DNA from: an uncultured Bacteroidota bacterium | GTDB taxonomy: Bacteria; Bacteroidota; Bacteroidia; Chitinophagales; Chitinophagaceae | Direction of reading: 5' to 3' | Length of the DNA: 5,211 bases | Assembly: GCA_903929655.1 (NCBI GenBank) | Contig: CAIYVS010000187.1 | Location: 1-5,211 of the forward strand | Part shown: in pieces, positions 1 to 4,663 of the stretch | How positions within the stretch are numbered: the stretch's first letter is position 1 | Layout: the number at the start of each line of letters is the position of its first letter | Made by a program: the position numbers and the translations under genes | The notes under the pieces: generated by a model | Databases searched by the model: none | Told to the model about the DNA's origin: nothing | Seen by the model: only the letters and a program-made list of their open reading frames with translations

Positions 1-713
1 ACGAGACGGTTTTGATAACGCAGTATATGCATTTCATTGTCCAGACCAAAGATCATTTGTGCTGATGTTAAAAAATGCGAAGCATAGTCTATGGTATGAA
101 AACCAATAAGGTCTGCACCCAGCAGGCCATGCATGATCCTTTCCTGCCAGTCGCGCGGCATGATCCTGAATATCTCATAAGACGGGAACGGAATGTGAAG
201 AAAAAAACCAATAGTGATACCGGGTATATGCTCACGTATCAGGGAAGCCAATGGTAACAAATGATAATCGTGTATCCATATCACATCTTTTGCTCTTACA
301 TGTTTTCTGATGGTATCAAGGAAAATTTCATTCGCATCCAGGTAATCTTTAAAATAGGTCGAATTATATTCTACATAAGATGGAAAATAATGAAACAAGG
401 GCCATATAGCAGAATTGGAGAATCCATTATAATAGTGCTCGTATATTTTTTTATTAATGAACACCGGCAGATATTCGAAAGTAGTTTCGGGTAAACGATC
501 CGCTGCTTTTTCCCAGACTGCATGTGTACAACCCGGCACGCCTACCCAGAAAGTCTCAGAGAACTCACTTTTCCCTATGTCAGCATTTTTCTTCAGATAA
601 CCGGATATAGCTGTTACAAGACCTCCCGATGAGGCAGTGACTTCTATATCATCTTCTTCTGTTTTGATGCTGACAGGCAAACGGTTGGATACAATAAATA
701 ATCTTTTTCCCAT
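1..713 (-). CDS. otsA: Trehalose-6-phosphate synthase (GT20), N-terminal part, runs off left edge
   Basis: Retaining GT-B glycosyltransferase that joins glucose from UDP-glucose to glucose-6-phosphate, giving trehalose-6-phosphate in the cytoplasm. Trehalose protects against osmotic and drying stress. The frame is open from the ATG at 713 to base 1, giving 237 residues with no stop. Family landmarks appear in order: VSNRLPVS at residues 8-15, SSGGL at 28-32, a YYNxFSNxxxWPxFHY block at 94-109, WIHDYHLLPL at 146-155, IGFFLHIPFPS at 168-178 and GADLIGFHT at 199-207. These match the glucose-6-phosphate and catalytic segments of E. coli OtsA. The start is well placed because VSNRLPV normally lies within the first ten residues. 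No Shine-Dalgarno is seen, and a TTTTTAAATATT stretch precedes the start. In Bacteroidota this domain is often fused to a C-terminal trehalose phosphatase (OtsB). That half would lie outside the window, so mono- or bifunctionality cannot be decided. Confidence 0.95.
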   Translation of the reverse strand, partial: MGKRLFIVSNRLPVSIKTEEDDIEVTASSGGLVTAISGYLKKNADIGKSEFSETFWVGVPGCTHAVWEKAADRLPETTFEYLPVFINKKIYEHYYNGFSNSAIWPLFHYFPSYVEYNSTYFKDYLDANEIFLDTIRKHVRAKDVIWIHDYHLLPLASLIREHIPGITIGFFLHIPFPSYEIFRIMPRDWQERIMHGLLGADLIGFHTIDYASHFLTSAQMIFGLDNEMHILRYQNRL

Positions 714-738
714 AGACGGACAATATTTAAAAAGTTCA

Positions 739-760
739 GATACAGATGACTTACTGTATC
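739..760 (-). repeat. Inverted repeat GATACAG/CTGTATC in the trehalose synthase leader
   Basis: A perfect 7-bp inverted repeat, arms 739-745 and 754-760, encloses an 8-base loop. It lies 25 bases upstream of the start codon and two bases from the longer inverted repeat at 763-817. It could be an RNA hairpin in the leader or a dimeric operator. The sequence alone does not decide between them. Confidence 0.5.
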
Positions 761-762
761 AG

Positions 763-817
763 CGGTCTTTATAATATTGTTCTAATTGGATATGCTATAA
801 AAAGAATATAAAGACCG
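763..817 (-). repeat. 11-bp inverted repeat CGGTCTTTATA/TATAAAGACCG in the trehalose synthase leader
   Basis: Perfect 11-bp arms at 763-773 and 807-817 enclose a 33-base A/T-rich loop. It sits between the candidate promoter (851-882) and the start codon at 713, so it would be transcribed as part of a long leader. No T-tract follows on the minus strand, so an intrinsic terminator is unlikely. A leader RNA structure or a looped pair of protein-binding sites would fit better. Confidence 0.5.
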
Positions 818-850
818 AAAGAATATGTTTCCAGCGGAAACGGAATAGTA

Positions 851-882
851 TGAAGGTACAAAAAAAAAAGCTTTTGGCCAAA
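851..882 (-). promoter_or_regulatory. Candidate Bacteroidota-type promoter for the trehalose synthase gene
   Basis: Read on the minus strand, TTTG (882-879) is followed after 20 bases by TACCTTCA (858-851). This resembles the Bacteroidota sigma consensus TTTG-N19-20-TAnnTTTG, with mismatches in the last two bases of the -7 box. The spacer contains a run of ten T. Transcription would start near 845 and give a leader of about 130 bases containing both inverted repeats. It is a pattern match only. Confidence 0.4.
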
Positions 883-1043
883 TCCGCATCTCCTGCTAAC
901 ACCAGTCTGTTCATCATCGGTATCTGCGAGTTATAATTTGAAAACTTTTAAATAATATTCAGAGCATCGTATTCGAATGGCATGGCAGTAGCAAGCATGC
1001 AGATGAGCAAGAGCTAGTAAAAAGAATGAGGGCAAGCTTGAAC

Positions 1044-1628
1044 CTAAGTACTCTGTTTCCTCACGTACCTGGTAAGTATCACAATCACCTGCCCTTCTAT
1101 TTTACCTTCTATCTGCTCTGTATTGTTTTCTACCAGGCGAATATTTTTAACTACAGTGCCGAGTTTGGCATTGAGTGTGGTTCCTTTTACATCCAGCGAT
1201 TTGGTGAGCACCACTGTATCCCCCGTATTTAGCACAGCACCATTACTGTCTTTATGCAGTTCTACAGCACTATCATTTTCATGATCGCCTTTAGCTTTGG
1301 CCCATGCCAGCCGCTCATCGTCCAGGTACATCATATCCAAGCTATCGCTGGCCCAGCTTTCGTTCCTGAACCTGTTGAGCATACGCCAGCTCTGGACCTG
1401 CACTCCTGGCACCTCGCTCCACATACTGGTACTAAGGCAATTCCAATGGTGGCTGTCGGGTTCTTCTTTTTTCTCTATTTGTGCCTCACATTTGTTACAG
1501 ATCATAATGGTGTTATCCTCATTATACCTGTCCTGCGGTCCTACTTCATATAATTTCAAAGCGGTTTCCGCTCCGCATAATTCACATTTATTTTCGCTTC
1601 TTTTTAGCAGCAGTTCTTCCAGTTTCAT
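1044..1628 (-). CDS. PhnA/YjdM-family zinc-ribbon protein
   Basis: A 194-residue protein of the PhnA (YjdM) family. The name comes from the E. coli phosphonate operon, but the protein is not needed for phosphonate use and its biochemical role is unsettled. An N-terminal zinc ribbon is formed by Cys15-x2-Cys18 and Cys44-x2-Cys47. A middle part (about 60-112) is rich in Trp and carries extra conserved-looking segments, including HHWNCL. The C-terminal KOW-like PhnA domain spans about 127-191, with DSNGAVLNTGDTVVLTKSLDVKG and a TRYVRK ending. At 194 residues it is longer than E. coli YjdM (about 110), which matches the long form common in Bacteroidota. The ATG at 1628 lies shortly downstream of a perfect TATCTTTG box (1651-1658), which supports this start and a short leader. 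The stop is TAG. It appears to be transcribed alone. Confidence 0.92.
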   Translation of the reverse strand: MKLEELLLKRSENKCELCGAETALKLYEVGPQDRYNEDNTIMICNKCEAQIEKKEEPDSHHWNCLSTSMWSEVPGVQVQSWRMLNRFRNESWASDSLDMMYLDDERLAWAKAKGDHENDSAVELHKDSNGAVLNTGDTVVLTKSLDVKGTTLNAKLGTVVKNIRLVENNTEQIEGKIEGQVIVILTRYVRKQST

Positions 1629-1650
1629 ATAGCCTGTTCTTATAAGGACG

Positions 1651-1658
1651 CAAAGATA
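1651..1658 (-). promoter_or_regulatory. -7 box TATCTTTG of the PhnA-like gene
   Basis: On the minus strand TATCTTTG matches the Bacteroidota -7 consensus TAnnTTTG exactly. It lies 22 bases upstream of the ATG at 1628, so the leader would be only about 15-20 bases long. No clear TTTG -33 box is present at the expected distance (about 1678-1682). Confidence 0.5.
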
Positions 1659-1724
1659 AGTATTTCAGGATTAGAAGCTTACATCTAAACATGACTTGTT
1701 CCTAACACCACCCAAAAGCTGCGA

Positions 1725-2402
1725 CTAATTATTATTGATTACCGTTAGTGTAAGAATTGCAGTGCCTGTGCCTAAAGATGTTCCGCTGATCATAATAGTA
1801 TATATTTTACCAGCAAGAAGAGATTGATTTGCGATGCTCGCTACTTTAGTAGGTTTAAGGGGGTCTTGTACCAAAACCTGACCCATGCTTGCAGGAACTT
1901 CAAAAAACGGACTGCATGTGTTATAGGCGATATTTGAATCCAGTCCTTGGGTACCTATATATAAACTTTCGTTCAGGGCATCGCTGCTTAAATTAATGAG
2001 CCTCACTTTTGCATTACCACTTGTTGGCGCAGTCATATCGTCAGTTGTAACAACAAAGGAAGGAGTAGTAATAATACCGCCAGCAAAAATAGAATAATGA
2101 GCACCCGTGATAAGACTTGCGGCGCCATTACATAATGGTGTGCCCTGCGCTGTGAGGTAAAAATTAACAGGAACATTGGTACCTGATGAAACATTTTGGT
2201 AGCCTGAATTACTGAAGTAAGCAAGATTGCTCGCGCTGCTAAGCTTTGTGCCATTCACTTTGGTATCTATATTTACGGAGCCGTTACAGGCATTCACAAA
2301 CATGACGCTCGCACTGTTTGCAGGACTGGAATTATTTTTACTACAGGCTGCAAAAAGCAAAGCAATGCCAAGAACGGAAAATGTTAAACATGTATTTTTC
2401 AT
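1725..2402 (-). CDS. DUF4397-domain lipoprotein
   Basis: A 225-residue envelope lipoprotein of unknown function. Residues 1-19 form a signal peptide ending in a lipobox, L16-F-A-A-C20, so Cys20 should be lipidated. The following SKNNSSPANS is a flexible low-complexity linker without an obvious acidic surface-export signal. The remainder is a beta-rich region typical of the DUF4397 family, with VMFVNACNGSVNIDTKVNG near the start and AKVRLINLSSDALNESLYIG around the middle. These two segments look like repeats of one sandwich unit, as is usual for this family in Bacteroidota. The ATG at 2402 is the natural start because the lipobox then falls at the usual distance. It ends in TAG at 1725. It stands apart from its neighbours, with 96 bases to the PhnA-like gene and a repeat-rich spacer upstream. 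The ligand or role cannot be read from the sequence. Confidence 0.9.
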   Translation of the reverse strand: MKNTCLTFSVLGIALLFAACSKNNSSPANSASVMFVNACNGSVNIDTKVNGTKLSSASNLAYFSNSGYQNVSSGTNVPVNFYLTAQGTPLCNGAASLITGAHYSIFAGGIITTPSFVVTTDDMTAPTSGNAKVRLINLSSDALNESLYIGTQGLDSNIAYNTCSPFFEVPASMGQVLVQDPLKPTKVASIANQSLLAGKIYTIMISGTSLGTGTAILTLTVINNN

Positions 2403-2420
2403 GATCTCTATACTATTTTA

Positions 2421-2432
2421 ATTTTTAAAAAT
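2421..2432. repeat. 12-bp A/T palindrome ATTTTTAAAAAT before the lipoprotein gene
   Basis: A perfect 12-bp palindrome 18 bases upstream of the DUF4397 lipoprotein start codon. It lies in the expected leader or promoter region. Pure A/T palindromes arise easily in this background, so its role is uncertain. Confidence 0.3.
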
Positions 2433-2468
2433 AAAGGCACATGCCCAAGTGTTTATCGTATCGCAATA

Positions 2469-2483
2469 ATCATGCCGCATGAT
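2469..2483. promoter_or_regulatory. 15-bp odd palindrome ATCATGC-C-GCATGAT
   Basis: Perfect 7-bp arms surround one central base. Such compact odd palindromes are typical of dimeric regulator sites and too tight for an RNA hairpin. It lies 66 bases upstream of the DUF4397 lipoprotein gene, which is the likeliest target. Confidence 0.35.
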
Positions 2484-2513
2484 ATCTGTTTACAAAAAAA
2501 GTAAAGCATAACT

Positions 2514-2528
2514 ATTACTCTGAGTAAT
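2514..2528. promoter_or_regulatory. 15-bp odd palindrome ATTACTC-T-GAGTAAT
   Basis: Perfect 7-bp arms surround one central base, the same architecture as the site at 2469-2483 and centred 45 bp from it. The arms differ in sequence, so they are probably not sites for the same protein, but the layout is operator-like. The likely target is the DUF4397 lipoprotein gene. Confidence 0.35.
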
Positions 2529-2538
2529 TCAAATTTTC

Positions 2539-2565
2539 ATATTGCAATACGTAGCATTGCAATAT
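2539..2565. repeat. 10-bp inverted repeat ATATTGCAAT/ATTGCAATAT
   Basis: Perfect 10-bp arms at 2539-2548 and 2556-2565 enclose a 7-base spacer, ACGTAGC. Each arm contains the self-complementary octamer ATTGCAAT, so the same octamer is also a direct repeat with a 15-bp period. It could be a tandem operator or a transcribed hairpin. It has no T-tract on either side. Confidence 0.5.
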
Positions 2566-2586
2566 ATAATCGACCCTATGCAGAGA

Positions 2587-2605
2587 CGGAAATTTTTAAT
2601 TTCCG
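2587..2605 (-). terminator. Hairpin CGGAAATT-ttt-AATTTCCG behind the small membrane protein gene
   Basis: A perfect 8-bp stem with a 3-base loop begins 11 bases after the stop of the 41-residue membrane protein gene. Its position suggests a terminator or a 3'-end stabiliser. No T-tract follows on the minus strand, so intrinsic termination is not certain. Confidence 0.4.
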
Positions 2606-2616
2606 AACACTAGCAG

Positions 2617-2742
2617 TCATTTTTTCGGGGTGAACTTACCAAACTTGCTGCCGTTTTTTTTGCCATAGTAAATCTGGCGGCCTGTGCGGAATAATAAAAA
2701 CACCACTACTATCGAAATTGCTAATATTGCCCATATGCCCAT
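2617..2742 (-). CDS. 41-residue single-span membrane protein
   Basis: A short frame from the ATG at 2742 to TGA at 2617. The product starts MGIWAILAISIVVVFLLF, an uninterrupted hydrophobic helix at residues 2-18. A strongly basic tail follows (RTGRQIYYGKKNGSKFGKFTPKK, residues 19-41, eleven Lys/Arg and no acidic residue). By the positive-inside rule the tail should face the cytoplasm. This clean division into one helix and a basic tail, together with the downstream hairpin at 2587-2605, argues for a real gene. The reading frame cannot extend upstream without meeting a stop at 2773-2775 and offers no earlier ATG. A TACCTTGT box at 2746-2753 lies directly against the start, so the message might be leaderless, or transcribed from further upstream. 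I do not recognise a family. A role in the membrane or as a partner of a larger protein is inference. Confidence 0.6.
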   Translation of the reverse strand: MGIWAILAISIVVVFLLFRTGRQIYYGKKNGSKFGKFTPKK

Positions 2743-3049
2743 ATAACAAGGTACACCAATAATGTGACATTGTCAGAATTTTAATTGCGCTGATTGTTAT
2801 GCTGTGCATGCTTGTGTGATGATTTGCAGAATTCTAAACTGTCAGCCTTATACAACATCCTTCCATACATCATTCATAAACAATGTTGAATTAATTCTGT
2901 ATGCTAAAATTGCGCGATGAAAAAAGCGTAAATTATGTAATTCATTCCCCGACTTGTGTAACATTAATTCTGCAAAACTGCCGCAATTTTATGTTGTGAA
3001 ACTTATTCATAACCGTACCGCCGGTTGCGGGAAATTAAAATTGGCTCCA
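2743..3049. other. 307-base divergent spacer
   Basis: This spacer lies between the minus-strand 41-residue protein and the plus-strand WXXGXW gene, so it should hold promoters for both. Visible elements are the motif CCCC-N3-TTGTGTAACA at 2947-2963, the palindrome GAATTAATTC at 2888-2897, a direct repeat ATTAATTCTG (2890-2899 and 2963-2972), and a 5-bp inverted repeat AACCG/CGGTT at 3011-3026. I found no further open frame with coding character in it. Confidence 0.6.
2947..2963 (+). promoter_or_regulatory. Motif CCCC-N3-TTGTGTAACA upstream of the WXXGXW gene
   Basis: CCCC GAC TTGTGTAACA occurs 86 bases before the start codon at 3050. The same pattern occurs on the minus strand upstream of the CsbD gene (4632-4648). 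About 20 bases after the motif comes CAATTTTA, a weak relative of the -7 box TAnnTTTG, so the motif would overlap the -33 region. It could be an activator site or part of an alternative sigma promoter. Confidence 0.45.
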
Positions 3050-3412
3050 ATGAAAAGGACTCAAAAATTATTAATCGCATTAGCAATAGCAATGTCATGC
3101 GGCATTTATACTGCTTCTGCACAGATCTATGTAAAAATCCGCCCTCCTAGGCCGGTTATTATCCGTACAGAGCCTCCAAGCCCGCGGCATGTATGGATAG
3201 AAGAGGAATGGCATCCCCGCGGAAAGCAATACGAATTTAGCGGCGGGCATTGGGTAGAACCACCTCACGAAGGTGCCAGGTACATACCAGGCCATTGGCG
3301 TCATACTTCCCACGGAGATGCATGGGAAGGAGGCCGTTGGGGTGGGAACAGAGGACATGGGCAACACGACAACAGGGGGCATAACAAAGGCAGGAACAAC
3401 GGACATAGGTAA
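3050..3412 (+). CDS. Secreted WXXGXW (YXWGXW)-repeat protein
   Basis: A 120-residue exported protein of unknown function. The signal peptide covers residues 1-24, with a basic start MKRTQK, a hydrophobic core LLIALAIAM and a signal peptidase I site ASA|Q. A Pro-rich segment (31-45) follows. Then come aromatic/glycine units of the WXXGXW type: YEFSGGHW at 61-68, YIPGHW at 78-83 and WEGGRW at 92-97. The tail (98-120) is rich in Gly, His, Asn and Arg and may bind metal or nucleic acid, but that is a guess. The frame is open upstream to an ATG at 2954. I chose the ATG at 3050 because only it puts the signal peptide at the N-terminus, and the longer form would bury the shared motif at 2947-2963. 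There is no Shine-Dalgarno. The gene is monocistronic and ends before the hairpin at 3445-3486. Confidence 0.85.
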   Translation: MKRTQKLLIALAIAMSCGIYTASAQIYVKIRPPRPVIIRTEPPSPRHVWIEEEWHPRGKQYEFSGGHWVEPPHEGARYIPGHWRHTSHGDAWEGGRWGGNRGHGQHDNRGHNKGRNNGHR

Positions 3413-3444
3413 AGTAAACTCAAAACAAAATTATCATTCTAAAA

Positions 3445-3486
3445 ATAATAACAGAGAGTGCCTGAAAAGACACTCTCTGTTATTAT
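3445..3486. terminator. Bidirectional hairpin terminator between convergent genes
   Basis: A perfect 16-bp stem (3445-3460 with 3471-3486) has a GC-containing core, ACAGAGAGTG/CACTCTCTGT, and a 10-base loop. It lies 32 bases after the WXXGXW gene stop and 62 bases after the stop of the convergent minus-strand gene. On the minus strand the distal arm is followed by four T, so termination looks stronger in that direction, but the stem can serve both. Confidence 0.88.
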
Positions 3487-3548
3487 ACATTCACTATCTC
3501 ATTTTCAACTTTAAAACCGATTCTTTTTCAATCTGGTTTTTAATCTGC

Positions 3549-3869
3549 TTATAGTAAAATGATCAGAAGTATTACAATAATGATCAGCGCACCAACAGAC
3601 ACATATACACCACCACCTATATCCTTCAGCTCCTGCCTGATAGCCTTTACTTCTTTGCGTAAATTTTTCTTTTCGGATATGGTCATGTTTGATTTATCCA
3701 TTGCATTTATTTCGTTTAATCTCAATACCAAGGCCTGAGCCTGGGCTGATTCTGCAGATTTCGAAACGGCTACAACTGTAGATGCCGCAATATTTTTTGC
3801 GTTTGACTGAACGGGTTGGAATGTTAATGACAAGCATAATGCCATTAAACAAAAAGTGATTTTTTTCAT
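3549..3869 (-). CDS. Exported small protein with C-terminal membrane tail
   Basis: A 106-residue protein without an assigned function. It resembles unnamed small proteins I associate with Chitinophagaceae and Sphingobacteriaceae. A signal peptide spans about 1-24 (MKK, then the hydrophobic ITFCLMALCLSLTF, with likely cleavage after QSNA). The soluble part (25-84) is Ala/Ser-rich, then becomes a charged helix (about 45-84, LRLNEINAMDKSN ... KNLRKEVKAIRQELKD) with coiled-coil character. After GGGVYVS a very hydrophobic segment (88-106) runs to the last residue, ending IIIVILLIILL. This would anchor the protein by its C-terminus in the inner membrane with the helix in the periplasm. It is the last gene of a compact minus-strand cluster, starting 22 bases after the Lmo0937-like gene. 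It ends in TAA, followed by the strong terminator. Confidence 0.8.
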   Translation of the reverse strand: MKKITFCLMALCLSLTFQPVQSNAKNIAASTVVAVSKSAESAQAQALVLRLNEINAMDKSNMTISEKKNLRKEVKAIRQELKDIGGGVYVSVGALIIIVILLIILL

Positions 3870-3891
3870 GTTATTAAAATTATGTGGTTAA

Positions 3892-4047
3892 TTATATTGC
3901 TTTTCGTCCCTGGATAATTCTTAGTATGACTGCGATAATTGCAATCACTAATAAAATGTGAATAAGCCCCCCGAAATGATAGCCTAAAAAGCCAATAGCC
4001 CATGCTATAACTAGTATCACCGCTATGACATAAAGTAAATTGCCCAT
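3892..4047 (-). CDS. Lmo0937/DUF5670-family small membrane protein
   Basis: A 51-residue frame from the ATG at 4047 to TAA at 3892. It begins MGNLLYVIAVILVIAWAIGF and continues with LGYHFGGLIHILLVI, then ends ILRIIQGRKAI. This is the characteristic pattern of the small two-helix Lmo0937 family: first span about 3-20, a short turn with GYHFGG, second span about 28-43, and a short basic tail. The family occurs in Firmicutes and Bacteroidota. Its function is unknown, though it is often found near stress genes. It starts 10 bases after the stop of the hydrophilic 89-residue gene and ends 22 bases before the next start, so it is very likely co-transcribed with both. AAAGATC precedes the ATG, and there is no strong Shine-Dalgarno. 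Confidence 0.88.
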   Translation of the reverse strand: MGNLLYVIAVILVIAWAIGFLGYHFGGLIHILLVIAIIAVILRIIQGRKAI

Positions 4048-4057
4048 GATCTTTGTT

Positions 4058-4327
4058 TTAATGATTATTTAAATTTTTGCTTCTTCTTTTTTTAGTCTTG
4101 TCAGCATCAATATCTACCCCTGTAGTATCAGGATCGGTTTCTCTTGTTGGTTTATCGAATTTCGCTGCCTTATTTCTTTTCTCCGTGCTATCAGAGTTGG
4201 CATCCGTACCTGTTTTATCAGCATTTTTATCAGGGCTTGTATGGTCTGCAGTTTGCACAGTCTTTTTTATAGCTGTTCTATTATTTTCACCTGTGTGTGG
4301 CACATAGCCTGTAGTTGTTCTTCTCAC
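4058..4327 (-). CDS. Hydrophilic, probably disordered 89-residue protein (GTG start)
   Basis: An open frame within the small-gene cluster, 49 bases after the CsbD gene and 10 bases before the Lmo0937-like gene. The product has almost no hydrophobic residues and is rich in Lys, Thr, Asp, Asn and Arg, with no Cys and no internal Met. It reads as intrinsically disordered, with loosely repeated DxDADK/NADK units (SPDKNADKTGTD, then DTTGVDIDADKTKK) and a basic end, KKRRSKNLNNH. The start must be GTG at 4327 (or GTG at codon 9), because a TAA lies just upstream and no ATG exists in frame. I do not recognise the family. Composition resembles stress-related hydrophilic proteins, but that is only an analogy. 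The tight fit between co-directional genes is the best evidence that it is translated. The hydrophobic frame on the opposite strand is its mirror. Confidence 0.6.
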   Translation of the reverse strand: MRRTTTGYVPHTGENNRTAIKKTVQTADHTSPDKNADKTGTDANSDSTEKRNKAAKFDKPTRETDPDTTGVDIDADKTKKRRSKNLNNH

Positions 4328-4376
4328 CTTAATTAATTATAAATTGCTTAAATGTTGTTTGTACGGAATCGCAGTT

Positions 4377-4565
4377 TTATAATTTGGAAATAATTTTGGC
4401 AATCTCTTCTTTTGTTTTACCTAGTTTGGTCTGTAGTTTGCCTATCAACTCATCTTGTTTGCCTTCTTCCAGCAGGAGATCGTTATCGGTTAACACAGCA
4501 AATTTTTGCTTTAGTTTTCCTTTTTTTTCGTTCCAGTTGCCTTTTAGTTCTGTTAGATTTTTCAT
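4377..4565 (-). CDS. CsbD-family stress protein
   Basis: A 62-residue cytoplasmic protein of the CsbD family (B. subtilis CsbD, E. coli YjbJ). Members are small, abundant and induced in general stress, and their molecular role is unknown. The family pattern is clear: LKGNWNEKKGKLKQKFAVLT at about 8-27 (compare GNWKxxKGKxKxxWGxLT in YjbJ), then NDLLLEEGKQDELIGKLQ at 28-45 and KLGKTKEEIAKII at 47-59. The length is normal for the family. ATG at 4565 is the only sensible start, and AGAG lies a few bases upstream. It is the first gene of the minus-strand cluster that continues through 4058-4327, 3892-4047 and 3549-3869. A promoter-like box (4604-4611) and the shared motif (4632-4648) precede it. 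Confidence 0.92.
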   Translation of the reverse strand: MKNLTELKGNWNEKKGKLKQKFAVLTDNDLLLEEGKQDELIGKLQTKLGKTKEEIAKIISKL

Positions 4566-4603
4566 AACTCTTTTGATTAAATTTTGAATAAACTATGCCC
4601 TAA

Positions 4604-4611
4604 CAAAGGTC
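4604..4611 (-). promoter_or_regulatory. -7-like box GACCTTTG before the CsbD gene
   Basis: GACCTTTG matches TAnnTTTG in all fixed positions except the first. It is 38 bases upstream of the CsbD start and exactly 20 bases downstream of the TTGTGTAACA motif, so the two could form one promoter. Confidence 0.4.
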
Positions 4612-4631
4612 TAAAACAAAAGGCATTTATG

Positions 4632-4648
4632 TGTTACACAATAAGGGG
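4632..4648 (-). promoter_or_regulatory. Motif CCCC-N3-TTGTGTAACA upstream of the CsbD gene
   Basis: On the minus strand CCCC TTA TTGTGTAACA ends 66 bases before the CsbD start. It repeats the plus-strand pattern at 2947-2963, with the same ten-base core and the same CCCC spacing. It falls in the 98-base gap after the AraC-type gene and probably controls the whole small-gene cluster. Confidence 0.45.
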
Positions 4649-4663
4649 GAAGAGTTGCATAAT

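Larger units (their letters stand above)
714..1043. other. 330-base gene-free spacer upstream of the trehalose synthase gene
   Basis: This spacer separates the stop of the PhnA-like gene from the start of the trehalose synthase gene, both on the minus strand. It holds a candidate promoter (851-882), two adjacent inverted repeats (739-760 and 763-817) and a small hairpin TTTCC-AGC-GGAAA at 828-840. I found no convincing GC-rich terminator directly behind the PhnA-like gene. The segment from about 884 to 1043 shows no recognisable feature beyond short palindromes such as CAAGCTTG. Confidence 0.6.

Noticed and set aside
795..917. 40-codon minus-strand frame starting MMNRLVLAGDADLAK
   Set aside because: It runs through the T-tract and the candidate promoter and inverted repeat of the trehalose synthase leader. 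Its Phe-rich part comes from the T run, and it has no start signal or family resemblance.
1297..1632. Plus-strand 111-residue frame opposite the PhnA-like gene
   Set aside because: It is the mirror of a clearly conserved zinc-ribbon gene on the minus strand. Its Ser-rich run comes from Leu/Glu/Lys codons read in reverse.
2954..3049. N-terminal extension of the WXXGXW protein to the ATG at 2954
   Set aside because: It would put 32 polar and mixed residues before a clear signal peptide and would overlap the promoter-region motif, so the ATG at 3050 is preferred.
3095..3406. Minus-strand 103-residue frame opposite the WXXGXW gene
   Set aside because: It is the antisense of a gene with a well-formed signal peptide and family repeats, and its own product has no recognisable organisation.
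4077..4307. Plus-strand 76-residue hydrophobic frame opposite the hydrophilic gene
   Set aside because: Its hydrophobic content is the expected mirror of Lys/Asp/Thr codons on the other strand. The minus-strand frame fits the co-directional gene cluster, with short gaps on both sides.
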